From NCBI GenBank assembly GCA_900542445.1, contig UQNN01000003.1:1-64000 (forward strand): a stretch of DNA of 64,000 nucleotides. Reading direction: 5' to 3'. Shown piece by piece: positions 16,125 to 25,800 of the stretch. The notes beneath the pieces are model-generated. The model was not told the DNA's origin, did not search any database, and was given only the letters and a program-made list of their open reading frames with translations. The stretch comes from an uncultured Eubacteriales bacterium (GTDB lineage: Bacteria > Bacillota > Clostridia > Christensenellales > Aristaeellaceae). How positions within the stretch are numbered: position 1 is the first letter of the stretch; each line of letters begins with the position of its first letter. The translations under genes and the position numbers were made by a program.

Positions 16125-17738
16125 ATGAAGTTGCAGCGGATAGTGGTTGATCACTATCGCTCGATAGAGCATATCGAAATAGAATTCCCTGTTGGCAAAC
16201 CCGTGGTACTATTCGGCCCTAACAACGCTGGTAAATCAAATATCCTATCTGCAATCGATCGTCTGTTGGGTGAGCGGTATCCGACGTATATAGAAATGCT
16301 TGATAGTGATTTCTATATGCGTAATAAGGCTTTACACCCCACTTCAACTGTAATGGCAACATTTACATCTCCCTATTACTATGATCGATACGGGAAGCCG
16401 TATAGTACGATTGCTGTTACATACGGATATGGCGGAAATCCTAATGAGCATCTTTTACACGATGGTCATGGCCAGAAATTGTTTATTTCCAGCGAAAATC
16501 GTTCATCTTGTCAATCCTATTTGATTGATGCAGAACGGAATATACAAAGCGCATTTAATTATAGCAGTAAGTATTCCCTCCTCAGTAAGTTTTCACATAA
16601 GATACATCAAGCCTTGAGTTCTGAGCACAAGGAGCAATTGTCCGCTGCTTTTAATGCGATCAAGACTTCATTCGAGGAAACACAGGAGTTTTCGGGTTTC
16701 TTTACTGAGTTCTCAGAGGCACTCAGAGGGGCTGTAAAGGGCTTTGTTCATTCTTTGGCGGTTGACTTTTCTGCATATGATCCAAACAATTATGCGAAGT
16801 CTTTACGCATTTACGCAAAAGAGGGCGATAACGTCCGCGGTTTTGAAGAGTTTGGCACAGGTGAACAGCAGGTTCTTCTGATGGCTTTTGTAAAGGCTTA
16901 TATGCAGGTGTTCGCGGCAGAAAACTTTATTCTGATTATCGAGGAACCAGAAGCCCATCTGCATCCATTAGCGCAGAAATGGCTTAAAGAATACATTGTT
17001 GAAATGTGTTCATCAGGCATTCAAGTAGTCGTTTCAACACATTCAACTGATTTCATTGATGCTGAGTACCTTGATGGATTGGTGCGTGTCTTCAAGGAAG
17101 GCGGTACGACAAAGGCGGTTCAGTTGACCCCCGAAAGCCTGGCTGCTTTCTGTGTCGAAGCGGGTGTACCAGCCAATAGGATCAACGCTGCGAATGTAGT
17201 CGATTTTTATGCAACAAAGCTTTTCTCTGACCAGTTAAAAGGTATGTTTGCGGAAACGATCATCTTGGTTGAAGGTGCTACTGAGTATTTTGCAATACCT
17301 GAATTCCTTAAACGCTGTGGCTTTTCTTTGGCAGAACATGGAATGGAAATCGTAAATTGCCGTGGAAAAGATGCTATTCCTCTTTTCTGGAGACTATTTA
17401 AAGCGTATGGGTTCAATTGCTATTGCATCTTCGATGGGGACGCACAAACAAAGCAAAACGATAGCCTCTTCAACGGAATAATCAATAACGAGCAATGGAT
17501 AGTAGCACCGGATACTTACGTTGTTAAATTTGGTTATGCTTATTTCGGAAAAGATTTTGAAACCTATTTTCGCGCATCTATGCCCGAATATGCGGAAAAG
17601 GAAAAAGAAGCTATTGAGGTATATGGTATAACTTCGAAACCGGGTAAAGCAAAAGCTGTTGCTCAACACTGCGATGACGTTCCTGAATTCATCACTAAAC
17701 TAAAGAATGAACTTGTTATGGTAGAATTTCTCAGTTAA
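16125..17738 (+). CDS. OLD-family ATP-dependent endonuclease
   Basis: 537 residues. The N-terminal ABC-type ATPase has Walker A GPNNAGKS (31-38), signature-like GTGEQQ (about 243) and Walker B IIEEPEAHLHP (about 267). The C-terminal Toprim domain has ILVEGATEYF (about 380) and FDGDAQ (about 437), supplying the metal-binding acids. OLD proteins cut DNA; GajA of the Gabija defence system is one. No UvrD-like gajB follows, so this is a solitary (class 1) OLD gene or a partnerless Gabija relic. The ATG follows the transposase remnant stop directly. It is AT-rich relative to the chromosome to its right and flanked by mobile debris, consistent with transfer. Confidence 0.85.
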   Translation: MKLQRIVVDHYRSIEHIEIEFPVGKPVVLFGPNNAGKSNILSAIDRLLGERYPTYIEMLDSDFYMRNKALHPTSTVMATFTSPYYYDRYGKPYSTIAVTYGYGGNPNEHLLHDGHGQKLFISSENRSSCQSYLIDAERNIQSAFNYSSKYSLLSKFSHKIHQALSSEHKEQLSAAFNAIKTSFEETQEFSGFFTEFSEALRGAVKGFVHSLAVDFSAYDPNNYAKSLRIYAKEGDNVRGFEEFGTGEQQVLLMAFVKAYMQVFAAENFILIIEEPEAHLHPLAQKWLKEYIVEMCSSGIQVVVSTHSTDFIDAEYLDGLVRVFKEGGTTKAVQLTPESLAAFCVEAGVPANRINAANVVDFYATKLFSDQLKGMFAETIILVEGATEYFAIPEFLKRCGFSLAEHGMEIVNCRGKDAIPLFWRLFKAYGFNCYCIFDGDAQTKQNDSLFNGIINNEQWIVAPDTYVVKFGYAYFGKDFETYFRASMPEYAEKEKEAIEVYGITSKPGKAKAVAQHCDDVPEFITKLKNELVMVEFLS

Positions 17739-17758
17739 AGCCCATACAGAATCTAAAG

Positions 17759-17785
17759 CGCCGCTCACATGAGTGGCGTCTTTTT
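17759..17785 (+). terminator. Terminator after the OLD gene
   Basis: CGCCGCTCA and TGAGTGGCG form a compact hairpin followed by CTTTTTT, 20 bp after the stop codon. Confidence 0.75.
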
Positions 17786-17874
17786 TGTACGCCGAGGGGG
17801 TTCGATTCCCGACTTTCCTTCGCTTATCGCCAGAAGGCAGGTGTCCAATACGCCTTCTGGAATGGAGAAAAAGC

Positions 17875-18471
17875 GTGACCCAGCAAGAAAAAGAACAGAT
17901 CTCAAAGCTCCGGGCAAACGGTGCCAGCTTCGGTAAGATTGCTTCGACGCTCGGTATGTCCGTCAATACTGTCAAGTCCTACTGCAAGCGTAACCCTATG
18001 TCGACAGACCCGATGCCTGCATCCAAAGCTGTCGTTCATCCCGACCGTTGCCCGCAATGTAATGCTATGCTTGAGCAATCCTCCGGGCATAGGCAGAAGC
18101 GCTTCTGCTCTCCGAAGTGCCGTATTGCATGGTGGGCAGCTCATCCGGAGCAGATGACTCGAAAGAAGCTCTTCTCAGTTGAGTGCCAGCACTGCGGAGG
18201 CGTCTTCATGCAGTATGGAAGCCGCCCGAGGAAGTTCTGCTCTCGAGGCTGTTATCTTGCCCATCGGTATGGTCAGGGTGGTGATGCTCATGGTGGTTCA
18301 AATCTTCTTGCAGCAAGGGCTTTGCCGGACATTTTCCGGAAAGGTATCCTGAGACAGTTATCATTTTCATTACGCACACAGGCGCGGAAGGTAAAATTGC
18401 TCTCCGCGCTTGTGTTTTTTACCCCACCACGATCAATACGGTGTATTCTTGAGTTTTGTCAAATCGTTTGA
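17875..18471 (+). CDS. HTH protein with two treble-clef-type zinc fingers
   Basis: 198 codons from GTG 17875 with GGAG upstream. The N terminus is a sigma-region-4-like HTH (ISKLRANGASFGKIASTLGM region, then VNTVKSYCKRN). Two cysteine clusters follow: CPQC..FCSPKC and CQHC..KFCSRGC, each resembling a FCS-like zinc finger. Similar proteins occur beside site-specific recombinases in Firmicute mobile elements. The segment after HRYGQGG has no recognisable domain and runs through a strong terminator hairpin at 18376-18420, so the natural end was probably lost by a frameshift. An inverted repeat CCAGAAGGC/GCCTTCTGG (17830-17860) ends 14 bp before the start and may be an operator. Confidence 0.6.
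   Translation: MTQQEKEQISKLRANGASFGKIASTLGMSVNTVKSYCKRNPMSTDPMPASKAVVHPDRCPQCNAMLEQSSGHRQKRFCSPKCRIAWWAAHPEQMTRKKLFSVECQHCGGVFMQYGSRPRKFCSRGCYLAHRYGQGGDAHGGSNLLAARALPDIFRKGILRQLSFSLRTQARKVKLLSALVFFTPPRSIRCILEFCQIV
18376..18420 (+). terminator. Terminator inside the 3' end of the zinc-finger HTH frame
   Basis: ACACAGGCGCGGA pairs with TCCGCGCTTGTGT (13 bp, one G-U) and is followed by TTTTTT. Confidence 0.75.
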
Positions 18472-18595
18472 ATTCGAGGCGTTTGCATTTATTATCCTCT
18501 GGGTGCAAGCCCCGTTTTGCCCTGAAAGCCCTGGATTTTCCACTACTTATATGGTATAGTATTCGTGTTTTAGGGGACTGGCAGGAGGTGGATAT

Positions 18596-20224
18596 ATGGC
18601 TGCTGCAAAGCGAAAATCCATTGCAAAGCTCTGCATTGCGCTGGGGCTATTCATTCTTGCCGGTTTTTTTCGCCAGCTGGATCGCGTGACCGCGCCGCTG
18701 CCCTCTGCCGCTTGCTTTCTGCTGACCAACCTGATCTATATCGGTTTGGCCATGGCGTGGGGATTTTCCATATCGCGCCGAATCCTGCATCGAAACGACC
18801 GGCGATGGCTACTGCTGGGCTGTGCGATGGCCGTGCTGTGGCTGTTTCTGCGCGCGGTTAAGTATCGCTTTTTCAGCGACGATACGATTACGCGCTATCT
18901 GTGGTATCTGTACTATGTGCCGCAGATTTTAGCGCCGCTGTTCAGCCTGTATGCGGCGCTGCAGCTGGGGCGGCGCGAGGATGATGCGCTTTCTCTCAAA
19001 TGGCATCTGTTGTTCATTCCCGCGGTGCTGTTGATTGGCGGCGTTCTGATTAATGACCTGCACCAGATGGCCTTCCGAGCCGCTCCGGATGCTGCGACGC
19101 TGGAAGCGGACTATACCCACGGCTGGGTATACTATCTTGCCATGACGTGGATTGTCGGGCTGCTGCTGGCAACGGGCATTATCGTTTACCGCAAGTGCCG
19201 CATATCAGAAAGCAGACGATACGCATGGGCGCCGCTCTGTGTTTTTCTGGGCGGGTTTATGTTGTGCGCGCTGAGCTTCGCGAATATCTACACCTTTCAC
19301 AAGATGCCGGAATGCTTTTGCCTGACGTTCGCGGCGTTCTGGGAAAGCTGCCTGCAGGTCGGGCTGTTGCCGATCAATGGACATTACCGCCATTTCTTTT
19401 CCGAATCCACCGTCGCCGCGCAGATTGTGGACGGGCATGGAATGCCTGTATACCGCGCAAAAAATGCGCCCGAGCTCACGCCAGATCAGCTGGAAGCAAC
19501 GGCGCACAAAGCGATTCTCCTGAATGCGGACACGCGGCTTCAGAGCGCGCCGGTGCAGGATGGGCGCGTATACTGGGTGGAGGATATTTCAAAAACCAAC
19601 CGCATCCGGGCGCAGATGGCCGATATTAATGCGCAGCTCTCGGAGGAGAACGAGCTGATCCGGGCCGAAAACGCGCTGAAGCGCCAGCGCGCGCAGATTG
19701 AAGAAAAGAGTCGGCTCATGGATGAAATGATCGCGCTCGTGCAACCCCAGTTGCTTCAAATCAATCGGCTTCTGGAAAAAGAAAGCGCTCAAAATCTGAA
19801 ACAGGTCTGTCTGCTGGGCGCATATCTCAAGCGCCGGGTCAATCTGGCGCTGATCTGCGATAAGAAAACGACCGTGTCGGCGGACGAGCTGGCGCACTGC
19901 ATCCGGGAGTCGTTGACTTATCTGACGCAGTACGGCGCTGCCTGTTCGCTGCATCAGGAAGGAAAGGGCAGTGTGAGCAGCCGCGACGTGCAGGCTGCCT
20001 ATGACTTTTTTGAGGATTGCCTGGAAGCCGCGCTGCCCTCGCTCAGCGCGCTGATGGTGCGCGTGGAATGCGGCGAGCGCCTCTCCATTCGCCTGATGAT
20101 GGAAGACGCGGCAGGACTCCCGAATACGGACAAATATGGAACGCTGGGGCAACTGATCATTGACGATGCGGACGGCGAATTATGTGCGACGCTTTCTCTG
20201 AATCAGGGAGGTGAACGCGCATGA
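18596..20224 (+). CDS. Seven-transmembrane sensor-like protein without a kinase ATPase domain
   Basis: 542 residues. The first 260 residues hold seven or eight hydrophobic spans resembling the 7TM input region of histidine kinases. A PAS-like stretch (AAQIVDGHGMPVYRAK) and a coiled coil (about 335-385) follow. The last 140 residues lack the N and G boxes of a HATPase domain, and no H box is evident (QPQLLQINRLLE instead). It overlaps the next gene by 4 nt. I infer that it senses a signal and passes it to the kinase encoded next. The ATG 18596 has AGGAGGT at good spacing; AT-rich upstream DNA has TATAGT near 18553. Confidence 0.7.
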   Translation: MAAAKRKSIAKLCIALGLFILAGFFRQLDRVTAPLPSAACFLLTNLIYIGLAMAWGFSISRRILHRNDRRWLLLGCAMAVLWLFLRAVKYRFFSDDTITRYLWYLYYVPQILAPLFSLYAALQLGRREDDALSLKWHLLFIPAVLLIGGVLINDLHQMAFRAAPDAATLEADYTHGWVYYLAMTWIVGLLLATGIIVYRKCRISESRRYAWAPLCVFLGGFMLCALSFANIYTFHKMPECFCLTFAAFWESCLQVGLLPINGHYRHFFSESTVAAQIVDGHGMPVYRAKNAPELTPDQLEATAHKAILLNADTRLQSAPVQDGRVYWVEDISKTNRIRAQMADINAQLSEENELIRAENALKRQRAQIEEKSRLMDEMIALVQPQLLQINRLLEKESAQNLKQVCLLGAYLKRRVNLALICDKKTTVSADELAHCIRESLTYLTQYGAACSLHQEGKGSVSSRDVQAAYDFFEDCLEAALPSLSALMVRVECGERLSIRLMMEDAAGLPNTDKYGTLGQLIIDDADGELCATLSLNQGGERA

Positions 20225-21417
20225 ATACACTTCACGCCGGTTTGATGTGCACATTGCTGCTGGTCGGAACGATTGCCGGTCTGTTCGGCTGCATGAGCGC
20301 GGTGCGCTGCCATCGTCGTTTTGCGTTCGCAATTTGTCTGGCGATCACTTTGCTGGATTTTGTGCCGCTGGCTGTGCTGCTCTCCAACCTGCCAACAGAC
20401 GAGACACTCTGTCCCATTCTCTGGACGGCGGCGTTGCTCCTGACGGCTCTCAGCCTTTTTGCGTCGCTTATGCTGTGGTGGAAAGGCAAACGGCAGCTCT
20501 CACCGATTTCCATCAAGGAAAGCTGCGACCATCTGCCCTGCGCGCTGTGCTTCGCGTGGGAAAACGGCCAGCCCTGCCTGAAGAACCTCAAGATGGATGA
20601 GCTGAGCCATTTGCTTACGGGCGAGGCATTGCTGAACGCGAATACCTTCTGGAAAACGATTGAATCGCAGCCCATCGTCACACTGGAAAACGGCCATACG
20701 TGGAGCTTTGCGCGGGTGCGGATGACCATGGCCGGACGAACCGTTTATCAGATCACGGGCACAAACATCACCGAGGAAGCGCGGCTTCAGCATGAGCTGG
20801 AAAAGGACAATCTTCGCCTGGAAGCCATGAACCGGCGGCTTCGGCAATATGGGCAGGACGTGCAGGAGGCGACGCGGGAAAAGGAGATCCTGCGCGCCAA
20901 AACCCGCGTGCATGACGAGATCGGCCGTGTGCTCATGCAGACTCGACAATTCCTCTCCGGCACACAGGGCGACGCGGAAAGCGTCTGCGCCGCCTGGCGG
21001 CAGAATACCCGGCTTTTGCTGGCAAAATATGCCGATGAACAGCATACGGACGCTTTTGAGCAGCTTACCCGCGCCGCGCAGGCCATCGGCGTGACCATTG
21101 CGCGCAGCGGCGCATTTCCCCAGGATGGGACGGAAAGCGCGCAGCTGGCGGAAGCCGCCGCCCATGAGTGCCTGACCAACCTGGTGCGCCATGCGGGCGG
21201 CACGCGGCTGGAAATTCTGAGCGAGAGAACCGCAGAAGGCTGGAGCATCCGCTATCGCAATGACGGCGATGCACCAGCCGGCCCCATCGTTGAGGGCAGC
21301 GGTCTGACCGCGCTGCGTGCCCGAACGGAGGCAGCAGGCGGCGCAATGGCAATCGCCTATGCACCGCGCTTTGAGCTGACGCTGACTTTGCCGCAGGAAA
21401 GGCAGGAAACCTTATGA
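20221..21417 (+). CDS. Membrane sensor histidine kinase (NarX/LiaS type)
   Basis: 398 residues: two or three N-terminal membrane spans (2-85), a PAS-like domain (about 95-185), coiled coil (190-235), an H box RVHDEIGRVLMQTRQF of the HisKA_3 type, an N box (AAAHECLTNLVRHAGG) and a G box (GSGLTALRARTEAAGG). It should phosphorylate the NarL-type regulator that overlaps it downstream. Start and stop overlaps on both sides (ATGA) show a tightly coupled three-gene operon. The D box is weak (YRNDGDAP), common in this kinase class. Confidence 0.85.
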   Translation: MNTLHAGLMCTLLLVGTIAGLFGCMSAVRCHRRFAFAICLAITLLDFVPLAVLLSNLPTDETLCPILWTAALLLTALSLFASLMLWWKGKRQLSPISIKESCDHLPCALCFAWENGQPCLKNLKMDELSHLLTGEALLNANTFWKTIESQPIVTLENGHTWSFARVRMTMAGRTVYQITGTNITEEARLQHELEKDNLRLEAMNRRLRQYGQDVQEATREKEILRAKTRVHDEIGRVLMQTRQFLSGTQGDAESVCAAWRQNTRLLLAKYADEQHTDAFEQLTRAAQAIGVTIARSGAFPQDGTESAQLAEAAAHECLTNLVRHAGGTRLEILSERTAEGWSIRYRNDGDAPAGPIVEGSGLTALRARTEAAGGAMAIAYAPRFELTLTLPQERQETL

Positions 21418-22046
21418 AATATAAAGTCATGATCGTCGAGGATCAGACCATGCCCCGCGAACTGTTCGAGCTGCGGATTCAGACATCGGAGCACTTCGAG
21501 TTGGCGCTCTCCATCGACAACGCCGCGCTGGCGGATGTGTATTGCCTGCGTTTTCCGGTGGATCTGATCCTGATGGACGTGGTCACGCGCGACGGCGAAA
21601 GCGGCCTGGACGCGGCGGAGCGGATCAAGCACGCCTTTCCGCAGATCAAAATCATCATCGTGACCTCCATGCCGGAATGCTCCTATCTCAGCCGCGCGCA
21701 GGAGATCGGCGTGGAGAGCTTCTGGTACAAGGAGGAGCAGCGCGAGAGCCTGCTGGACGTGATGGAGCGCACGATGGCGGGCGAATCTGTCTATCCGGAC
21801 GCAACGCCGGAGCTTCAATTGGGGCTGGCCAGCAGCTATGCGTTCACCGACCGTGAACTGGAGGTGCTGCGCGAAATGACCGGCGGCGACACCAACCAGG
21901 AAATCGCTGAGCGGCTGCACATGTCCGTAGCGACCGTCAAGACGCATATCCTGAATATGCTGGAAAAGACCGGCTTTAAAAACCGCACCGAGCTGGCCGT
22001 GCGCGCCCGGGAAAGCGGGCTGGTGATTCTGAATCGAAAAAACTGA
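21414..22046 (+). CDS. NarL/FixJ-family response regulator
   Basis: 210 residues with a receiver domain (MIVEDQTMP acidic pair, phosphoacceptor Asp in DLILMDVVTRDGESG, conserved Thr-Ser in IVTSMPECSYL, and Lys in WYKEEQ) and a LuxR-type HTH (FTDRELEVLREMTGG, IAERLHMSVATVKTHILNML). It is the transcriptional output of the operon with the kinase and 7TM protein. Its targets may include the secreted proteins encoded directly downstream; no binding site could be identified by eye. Confidence 0.92.
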   Translation: MKYKVMIVEDQTMPRELFELRIQTSEHFELALSIDNAALADVYCLRFPVDLILMDVVTRDGESGLDAAERIKHAFPQIKIIIVTSMPECSYLSRAQEIGVESFWYKEEQRESLLDVMERTMAGESVYPDATPELQLGLASSYAFTDRELEVLREMTGGDTNQEIAERLHMSVATVKTHILNMLEKTGFKNRTELAVRARESGLVILNRKN

Positions 22047-22061
22047 ATATCATAGCGAAAG

Positions 22062-22086
22062 AGCTGCCTCCGGGCGGCTTTTTTGT
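22062..22086 (+). terminator. Terminator of the signalling operon
   Basis: GCTGCC and GGCGGC pair around TCCG and are followed by TTTTTTG, 16 bp after the regulator stop codon. Confidence 0.75.
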
Positions 22087-22171
22087 TTTTTGGGGGTGAG
22101 AAAAATAGCCGTTTGGTTGATGCGCGGCGCTTTCCTTTTGGGTACACTAAAATATAGAAGGGGGAAGTGCC

Positions 22172-22558
22172 ATGAGAGAGATTGTGGTCAGCATGCAAAA
22201 CACGCTGCTGTCGGAGGCGGTCGCATGGTCGCTTGCGGAAACGGGAGAATTCCGCGTGGATCAGGTTCTGCCCGGAAAGACAGGCGATACCTTCTCACTC
22301 TGCCGGGCCGTGCAGGCGGATATTCTGCTGATGGAGGTCAGCCGTCTGCCGGCCTACACGTTGGAAAACCGACTGAAGCTGATCGAATGCGTGCGCAGGG
22401 CGATGCCGAACTGCAAATTCGTGCTGCTGTGTGATGAAAACGGCGATCCGGAGCTGGCGCGCCGGGTGATGATCGTCCGGCAGGATCGATTGATCGACGC
22501 TTTTCTCTACGCTTCCGTTACCCCCGCCTATCTGACTGCCGCGCTGGATGCGCTGTGA
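22172..22558 (+). CDS. Stand-alone receiver-like protein lacking the phosphoacceptor Asp
   Basis: 128 residues with the length and secondary-structure rhythm of a CheY-like receiver and no output domain. The usual acidic pair after beta-1 is missing (EIVVSMQN) and the phosphoacceptor position reads ADILLMEVSRLP, with Glu where Asp is expected. It therefore probably cannot be phosphorylated and may mimic the active state or act as a protein-binding decoy. GGGGGAAG upstream of ATG 22172 is a good ribosome binding site. It lies between the signalling operon terminator and the secreted-protein genes. Family assignment rests on pattern, not a full profile match. Confidence 0.6.
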   Translation: MREIVVSMQNTLLSEAVAWSLAETGEFRVDQVLPGKTGDTFSLCRAVQADILLMEVSRLPAYTLENRLKLIECVRRAMPNCKFVLLCDENGDPELARRVMIVRQDRLIDAFLYASVTPAYLTAALDAL

Positions 22559-22574
22559 GAAAGGAGTGACCGCC

Positions 22575-22781
22575 ATGAAAAGACGATGGAAGCGCATTTT
22601 CGCCGGATTGCCTGCCGCGCTGACGCTGTGCCTGTGTCCATGCTTCGCCGGAGCCGCACCCCCTGAAGATCTGCCGGCGGTGAAAACCTTCCGGTACGCC
22701 ACCTCTGGCATGGGCATCGAGGCGTTCAACCGCTATCAGATCAAGGACACGGCGCGTGGCCGCTTCCATAACGAACAATAG
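22575..22781 (+). CDS. Small secreted peptide, unknown function
   Basis: 68 residues from ATG 22575 with AAGGAG upstream, 17 bp after the receiver-like gene. MKRRWKR followed by a hydrophobic core and AGAAPP is a clear signal peptide, cleaving near residue 28. The mature part is about 40 residues (DLPAVKTFRYATSG through RGRFHNEQ) and basic. I do not recognise it. A signalling peptide or small exported cofactor of the LRR protein downstream is possible but unproven. Confidence 0.55.
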   Translation: MKRRWKRIFAGLPAALTLCLCPCFAGAAPPEDLPAVKTFRYATSGMGIEAFNRYQIKDTARGRFHNEQ

Positions 22782-22805
22782 AACAGACATGGACGGAGGT
22801 GTCGA

Positions 22806-25800
22806 ATGATGAAAAGATCGCTAATCTCGGTTCTCTCCCTGCTGATGCTGGTTCTCTGCATACCCGCATTGGCCGAATCCACCGACTGGAATTATGACGC
22901 GAACTACGCCATACTTCGCGGCTATGACGGCGCGGGCGGCGACGTAGTCGTGCCTGCGGAAATCGACGGCTTCACGGTGGACGTGATCGGCATTAACGTG
23001 TTCAAGGGCGATACGATCACGTCCCTGACGCTGCCCGAGACGGTGCTTGAGCTCAGGAGCAACGCCGTCGCCTCGTGCGAAAAGCTGACCAGCGTTACGC
23101 TTCCCCAGAGCCTTGTGGTCATCAACCGCATGAACTTCTTTAGCTGCAATGCGCTGAGCGAGGTCACCATTCCTGCGAGCGTGCGCTACATCGGCGACAC
23201 CTCGTTCAGATTCTGCGACGCGCTGCGCAAGATCACCTTCGAGGGCGTGTGCCCGGCGATCGACATGGACTGCTTCAGCGTCCTTCCCGATGACGCGGTG
23301 GCCTATGTCCCGGACGATCAGCTGGAGGCGTACACGGCGGCCTTTGAGAACGCTGGCAGCACGGTGAGCGTCCAGCCCAGCGGCAAAAATGCCGTGCTCG
23401 TGGAGAACAACGGCTATGTGGAAGATGAGTTCGACTTCGACGCTTCCACCGGCACCATCACCTCCTACAACGGCTACGCCACCTACCTTGCCATCCCTGA
23501 GACCATCGGCGGCGCGCCGGTGAAGGCCATCGGCCCTGAGGCGTTCGCGCGTCACGCCTATCTGGCGTTTTTGGAGCTGCCCGAAGGATTGGAAAGCATC
23601 GGCGACAACGCGTTCTATAACTGCGAAACGCTGGGCCGCGTCCGCTTCCCCTCCACGCTGAAGACCATAGGCAGCAACGCATTCTACAACGCCTATAAGA
23701 GCAGCGTGCTGGAGCTGACGAGCGTGGAGAGCATCGGCAATTACGCGTTCTATTTCGCCGGTCTCAAAGGCTCTCTGGAACTGCCTGAGGGGCTCAAGTC
23801 CATCGGCGAGAACGCGTTTGAAGCCTGTACCAACATGGGCGCCAATCTCTATCTGCCCTCGACCCTTGAGTCGATCGGCTCGAACGCGTTCAAGGGCGAT
23901 TACAACATCCAGTATATCGTTCTGGAAAGCCCGACCGCGCCCATGCTGGGCGAGAACGTCTTCGCGGGCTGCGATTATCTGTACGACATCGACCTGAACG
24001 CCCACGGCACCCGTCAGGAGATGCAGCAGTGGCAGGCGTACGTGGACGCGCTGGGGCTTCCCTGCCGCGTCTGGCGCGCGCAGGACCCGACCGCCCAATC
24101 GCCTGAGAAGGGCGCGTATCAGTACGAAAACCGCGTACTGACCGAATACACCGGCACGAAGACGCGCATTCACCCCCATCTCACCGTCTCGAAAGAACCG
24201 GTAGTCGGCCTGGGCGACGGCGTGTTCAAGGACAGCCAGACCATCGAATACTTCTCCGTCGCTCACAACGACGAGTTCACCACCATCGGTGCGGAGTCCT
24301 TCATGAACAGCTCCCTCAGGGAAGTGGATCTGTTCGACTCCGTGACCACCATCGGCGCGCGGGCGTTCGCAAACTGCGCGCAGCTGGAAACGCTGACGCT
24401 GCCCGACTCGCTGACCACAATCGGCGAGGGTGCGATGGATGGCCTGACCGGGCTCAAAAAGCTGGTGATCAAGTGCGATCCCGCGCTCATTCCCGCAGGC
24501 GCATTCGCCAATATGCCCAATCTGAGCGAAGTGACCGTCGAAAGTGGTGCTATCCCGGCGCATATGTTCGAGGGCAGCGGCGTGACCGCCCTTACGCTGG
24601 GCGCGGGCGTGACTGAGATCGGCGAGAAGGCCTTTGCGGGCACAGCACTCAACGCTGCCGAACTGACCAACGTAACCGTCATCGGCGCGGGTGCGTTCGA
24701 AGGTTCCGCGCTGGAGCGCGTGCGCCTGAGCGCCTCCGCTTCCGTGGGCGAGAGAGCCTTCGCGAACACAAAGCTGAAACAGCTGGTCATTCCCACCGTC
24801 GGCAGCTTCCCGCTTTCCGCCGTCGAGGGCACAAGTGCCGAGCTGCGCCTGCCCACCGACGCGACCGACGATCAGCTTGCCGCGTGGAACGAGACGCTCA
24901 AACGCCCGTGGTACGACCCCATGCTGCGCGAGGGCGAGACGAGCAAATTCGTGAAGATGCCCTTCGAGCCGACTCCCGCCGAGAACTTCGAGTTCAATCC
25001 GGAAACCGGCCTGATCTCTGCCTATATCGGAACCGATGTGGACGTTGTCGTGCCGCGCGAGATCGACGGCGTGACCGTTGTGGGCTTTGCGAACTACAAC
25101 GCCTTTCATTCCTGCCAGGACTACACCGATTCCTCCGTGGAGACCAACCGAACCGAGTGGGTGCATCTGCGCACGCTGGTGCTGCCCGAAACGATCAAAG
25201 AGCTGCCGGGCATGATGCTCGCCTACTGCCAGCAGCTGGAGACCTTCGTCTGCTACGCGCCCCTTGAGAGCACCGGCGGCAATCAGTTCATGCTCTGCCG
25301 CAGCCTGAACAATGTGATATTCGTCAACGGCGTGCGCGAGATCGGCAACTACGCCTTCGACAGCGCGGGCCCGCTGGGCAATCTGTACTTTGGCGAGCAT
25401 CTCGTGAAGATCGGCCAGCAGGCGTTCAACTTCGCGGGGCTGACCTCATTCGTGGCCGATGCGGAGAGCGTCGAATACGGCGCGTTCACCGAGTGCCAGA
25501 ACCTGACCAGCCTGCACTTCACCAGCAAGATGAAGAGCTTTGGCGAAAACTGCATCATCAACTGTCCGAATCTGACCGAGATCTGCTTCGACGGCTGCGA
25601 TCTGACCACGTCCCCCATGGGACTGATGATGAACGTCGCGCCCAAGCTGACCGTACGCGTGCCCGAAGGCATGAGCGAGGAAAACCTCAGGCACGCTCAG
25701 AATTGCCAGAGCTGGAGTGAAAACCCCAGCGAGGTTACCGTCAGCACAGAAGGGTGCGCACACGCGCTTCCCGCCCTGCCGGATGTGACCGCGATGTTGC

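Noticed and set aside
17790..17826. GGGGGTTCGATTCCC resembles a tRNA T arm and might mark a second att site
   Set aside because: Only three of five stem pairs form, there is no CCA and the acceptor strand does not fit. Chance similarity is more likely.
22821..25400. Very long open frame antisense to the LRR protein gene
   Set aside because: It is produced by GC-rich codon bias on the opposite strand. No protein domain is recognisable and the sense protein has clear repeats and signal peptide.
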